Shown here: positions 5,964 to 7,375 of the stretch, piece by piece
Layout of the letters: each line of letters opens with the position of its first letter
Position numbering within the stretch: the first letter of the stretch is position 1
Position numbers and translations under genes: made by a program
Notes under the pieces: model-generated
The model's input: the letters and a program-made list of their open reading frames with translations, nothing else
Database searches by the model: none
Told to the model about the DNA's origin: nothing
NCBI RefSeq assembly: GCF_010892395.1
Contig: NZ_JAACKB010000202.1
Location: 1 to 7,375, forward strand
Source: Sulfurovum sp. bin170
GTDB taxonomy: Bacteria > Campylobacterota > Campylobacteria > Campylobacterales > Sulfurovaceae
Reading direction: 5' to 3'
Length of the DNA stretch: 7,375 bases

Positions 5964-6626
5964 AATTTTATACCCCACACCATATTGGTTCTCTATTAAG
6001 CCATTTGGAACTTTTTTTCTTAAATTTTTCACTAGAGTTCGTATAGATGAGTTTGTTATAGATTTATCAAACTCATCACCCCATACAGCAAACAGAATCT
6101 CATCATCAGTAGAGAACTTTCCTCTCTTCTCTACAAGCAGTTTAAATAGCGTTGACTCTCTCTTTGTCAAAAAGAGAACACTCTCTTTATAAAACAGTGT
6201 TTTACTCTTTATATCCCATTGACAAAATAGTGGTAGGAGTATCTTTCCTATACTGTCTATTTTTTTTGAGACTTTTTTTAGCTCATCCTCTATCTGTCTA
6301 TCAGATACTGGCTTTATAAGATAGGATGAAAAAGAGAGTTCGACAATCTCTCTAAGCAGTGCTATACTAGAGTTATTGGTCAGAGCCATAAGCCCTATCT
6401 TGTCATCTTTTTCTCTAATCTTTTTTACCAACTCTACACTCTGTGGAGTCTCCAACTCTATGATTATAATATCTGGTTTCTCTTCATTATAGATTCTAAA
6501 ACCATCTTCAGAAGTTACTAAAACTTTTTTAAAATAGTTTCTAAACACTTTTAAATATTTATCTCTCTCATCGTTATCAAAATCTATATAAAGCATGGTT
6601 AAATTTTCTAATTTTTTCATAATCAT
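5955..6626 (-). CDS. OmpR/PhoB-family response regulator with atypical receiver (Glu at phosphosite)
   Basis: A 223-residue DNA-binding regulator. The receiver (about 9-122) has the acidic patch MLYIDFDND (11-19), switch Thr83 in ALTN and Lys105 in YLIKP. But the phosphoacceptor position at the end of strand 3 reads PDIIIIELETP (51-61): Glu57 (codon GAG, 6458-6456) replaces Asp. The downstream paralogue reads PDIIIMDL there, making the alignment clear. Glu can mimic phospho-Asp, so this may be a constitutively active or phosphorylation-independent regulator; that is inference. The loop after strand 3 is also two residues shorter than in the paralogue. The winged-helix DNA-binding domain (about 148-221) is intact (LTKRESTLFKLLVEKRG, then SIRTLVKNLRKKVP, ending YGVGYKI). 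AGAGGA lies 3 bases before the ATG at 6626 and 9 before an in-frame ATG at 6620, so the protein may begin at Met3. The final Ser-Glu-stop is encoded by heptamer repeat. No histidine kinase is adjacent. Confidence 0.92.
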   Translation of the reverse strand: MIMKKLENLTMLYIDFDNDERDKYLKVFRNYFKKVLVTSEDGFRIYNEEKPDIIIIELETPQSVELVKKIREKDDKIGLMALTNNSSIALLREIVELSFSSYLIKPVSDRQIEDELKKVSKKIDSIGKILLPLFCQWDIKSKTLFYKESVLFLTKRESTLFKLLVEKRGKFSTDDEILFAVWGDEFDKSITNSSIRTLVKNLRKKVPNGLIENQYGVGYKISE

Positions 6627-6668
6627 CCATCCTCTATCTTCTCAATAATTTGTCTCATTTTCTTCCCT

Positions 6669-6723
6669 TTTATATTAAAACATGTTATTGTTGCAACATG
6701 GAATAATCTCAAAAAATAGTATA
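6669..6723 (-). promoter_or_regulatory. Candidate promoter/operator region of the Glu-type response regulator
   Basis: In the 134-bp gap between the two regulator genes, two -10-like boxes are seen on the minus strand: TATACT (6723-6718) and TATAAA (6674-6669), neither with a good -35. Between them lies a nested dyad: CATGTT (6681-6686) with AACATG (6695-6700), enclosing most of the perfect 10-bp palindrome TGTTGCAACA (6689-6698). CATGTT also recurs as a direct repeat on the minus strand, 16 bases start to start. This would suit an operator for a dimeric regulator, possibly one of these two gene products. Confidence 0.35.
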
Positions 6724-6760
6724 TAAACTGTGTGGTAAAAGTACAGTAATCGTGTATTGT

Positions 6761-7375
6761 TTAAATCTGTATATTAATTTTGTATCCAACAGCATATTGA
6801 TTTTCTATCAATTTTTTAGGAATTTTTTTACGCAAATTTTTAACCAATGTCCGTATAGAGTCATTTGTCACTGTTCTATCAAACTCATCTTCCCATACAT
6901 AGAAGAATATCTCATCATCACTACAAGCATTACCATTTTTTTCGACCAATAGTTCAAAAAGTTTCTGTTCTCTTCTTGTTAAAATTATCTGTTTATCTTC
7001 ATAAAAAAGCAGATTACTCCTACTGTCCCAAAAAAAGCTCTCTTCTAACTGAATCAACTTACCATTTTCTGCTTTTTTAGAGATTTTCAGAAGTGCTTTG
7101 AGAAGTTCTGTCCTATCTGATGATTTAATAAGGTAACTAGAGAAGTGCAAATCTACAATCTCTAAGAGTATATCTCTATTTGCATGTTCTGTTAATGCGA
7201 TTAAGTAAGTGTTATAATCTTTCTCTCGAACCTTTTTGGCTATGGTTACCCCACCCAATTTGGCTACAGATAGATCCATAATAATAATATCTGGTTTTCT
7301 ATCTGCATATAAACGATATGCCTCCCCAGCGTTATGGGCAATATATAGTCTGGCACAATGCTCTTCTAAAAATGG
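6761..7375 (-). CDS. OmpR/PhoB-family response regulator, N-terminus cut by window edge
   Basis: The open frame runs through the right edge; 204 residues are visible and roughly 20-25 at the N-terminus are missing. The Met at 7279 is not the start: the frame continues upstream for 32 codons with receiver sequence that aligns to the paralogue, and that Met is the residue just before the phosphosite. The receiver reads PDIIIMDLSVAKLGG, where the Asp (codon 7276-7274) is the expected phosphoacceptor, followed by switch Thr in ALTEH and Lys in YLIKS (the usual Pro after Lys is absent). The C-terminal winged helix is complete (ILTRREQKLFELLVEKNG, SIRTLVKNLRKKIP, ending YAVGYKINIQI). It is clearly paralogous to the gene that follows it 134 bp downstream, most strikingly over the last 60 residues, implying tandem duplication. 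Any partner kinase would lie beyond the window. Confidence 0.92.
   Translation of the reverse strand, partial: PFLEEHCARLYIAHNAGEAYRLYADRKPDIIIMDLSVAKLGGVTIAKKVREKDYNTYLIALTEHANRDILLEIVDLHFSSYLIKSSDRTELLKALLKISKKAENGKLIQLEESFFWDSRSNLLFYEDKQIILTRREQKLFELLVEKNGNACSDDEIFFYVWEDEFDRTVTNDSIRTLVKNLRKKIPKKLIENQYAVGYKINIQI

Noticed and set aside
6752..7080. Plus-strand open frames opposite the partial response regulator
   Set aside because: They lie antisense to the conserved DNA-binding domain and lack start signals and recognisable motifs.
6761..7279. Met at 7279 as the start of the second response regulator
   Set aside because: The frame stays open to the window edge and the upstream 32 codons align with the receiver of the paralogue; the Met immediately precedes the phosphoacceptor Asp.

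Overview
The window looks like chromosome from a mesophilic or marine member of the Campylobacterota (formerly Epsilonproteobacteria), possibly a Sulfurovum- or Sulfurimonas-like organism. The reasons are the low G+C content with AT-rich gaps, a rho gene directly upstream of murI (an order I also recall from Helicobacter pylori), an ATP-grasp protein resembling the Campylobacter 'Cj0069 family', OmpR-type regulators of the Campylobacterota style, and a bacterial arginine kinase, which I recall from Sulfurovum. The genus is inference; the phylum call is fairly secure.

Layout. All genes but one are on the minus strand, so the transcription order runs from the right edge to the left. 6761-7375: an OmpR/PhoB-type response regulator cut by the right edge. 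5955-6626: a full-length paralogue of it, whose receiver has Glu where the phosphorylated Asp should be. 5096-5932, plus strand: a Cof-type HAD phosphatase, convergent with the regulators and divergent from the next gene. 4663-5055: a small membrane protein of unknown function. 3258-4580: transcription termination factor Rho, with a recognisable promoter at the end of the membrane gene. 2423-3175: glutamate racemase MurI. 1258-2316: an ATP-grasp ligase-like protein. 152-1180: a phosphagen (arginine) kinase with every catalytic and guanidine-binding residue in place. Positions 1-151 hold no gene that I can support.

How the genes work together. rho, murI, the ATP-grasp gene and the arginine kinase are codirectional with gaps of 77-106 bp, so they may be partly cotranscribed, but each gap contains a hairpin or repeat that could uncouple expression. 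Rho and MurI are housekeeping proteins. The last two genes are accessory and form the most interesting functional pair: an ATP-consuming ligase of unknown substrate next to an enzyme that buffers ATP with phosphoarginine.

Non-coding structure. A REP/BIME-like element (two inverted REP units, each with a GTAG foot) fills 3191-3250 between rho and murI. It is followed on the plus strand by nine T, so it looks like an intrinsic terminator facing antisense transcription. A four-unit heptamer repeat sits between the convergent HAD and regulator genes and supplies the regulator's last codons. A nested palindrome lies upstream of the Glu-type regulator. No tRNA, rRNA, CRISPR array or transposase gene was seen.
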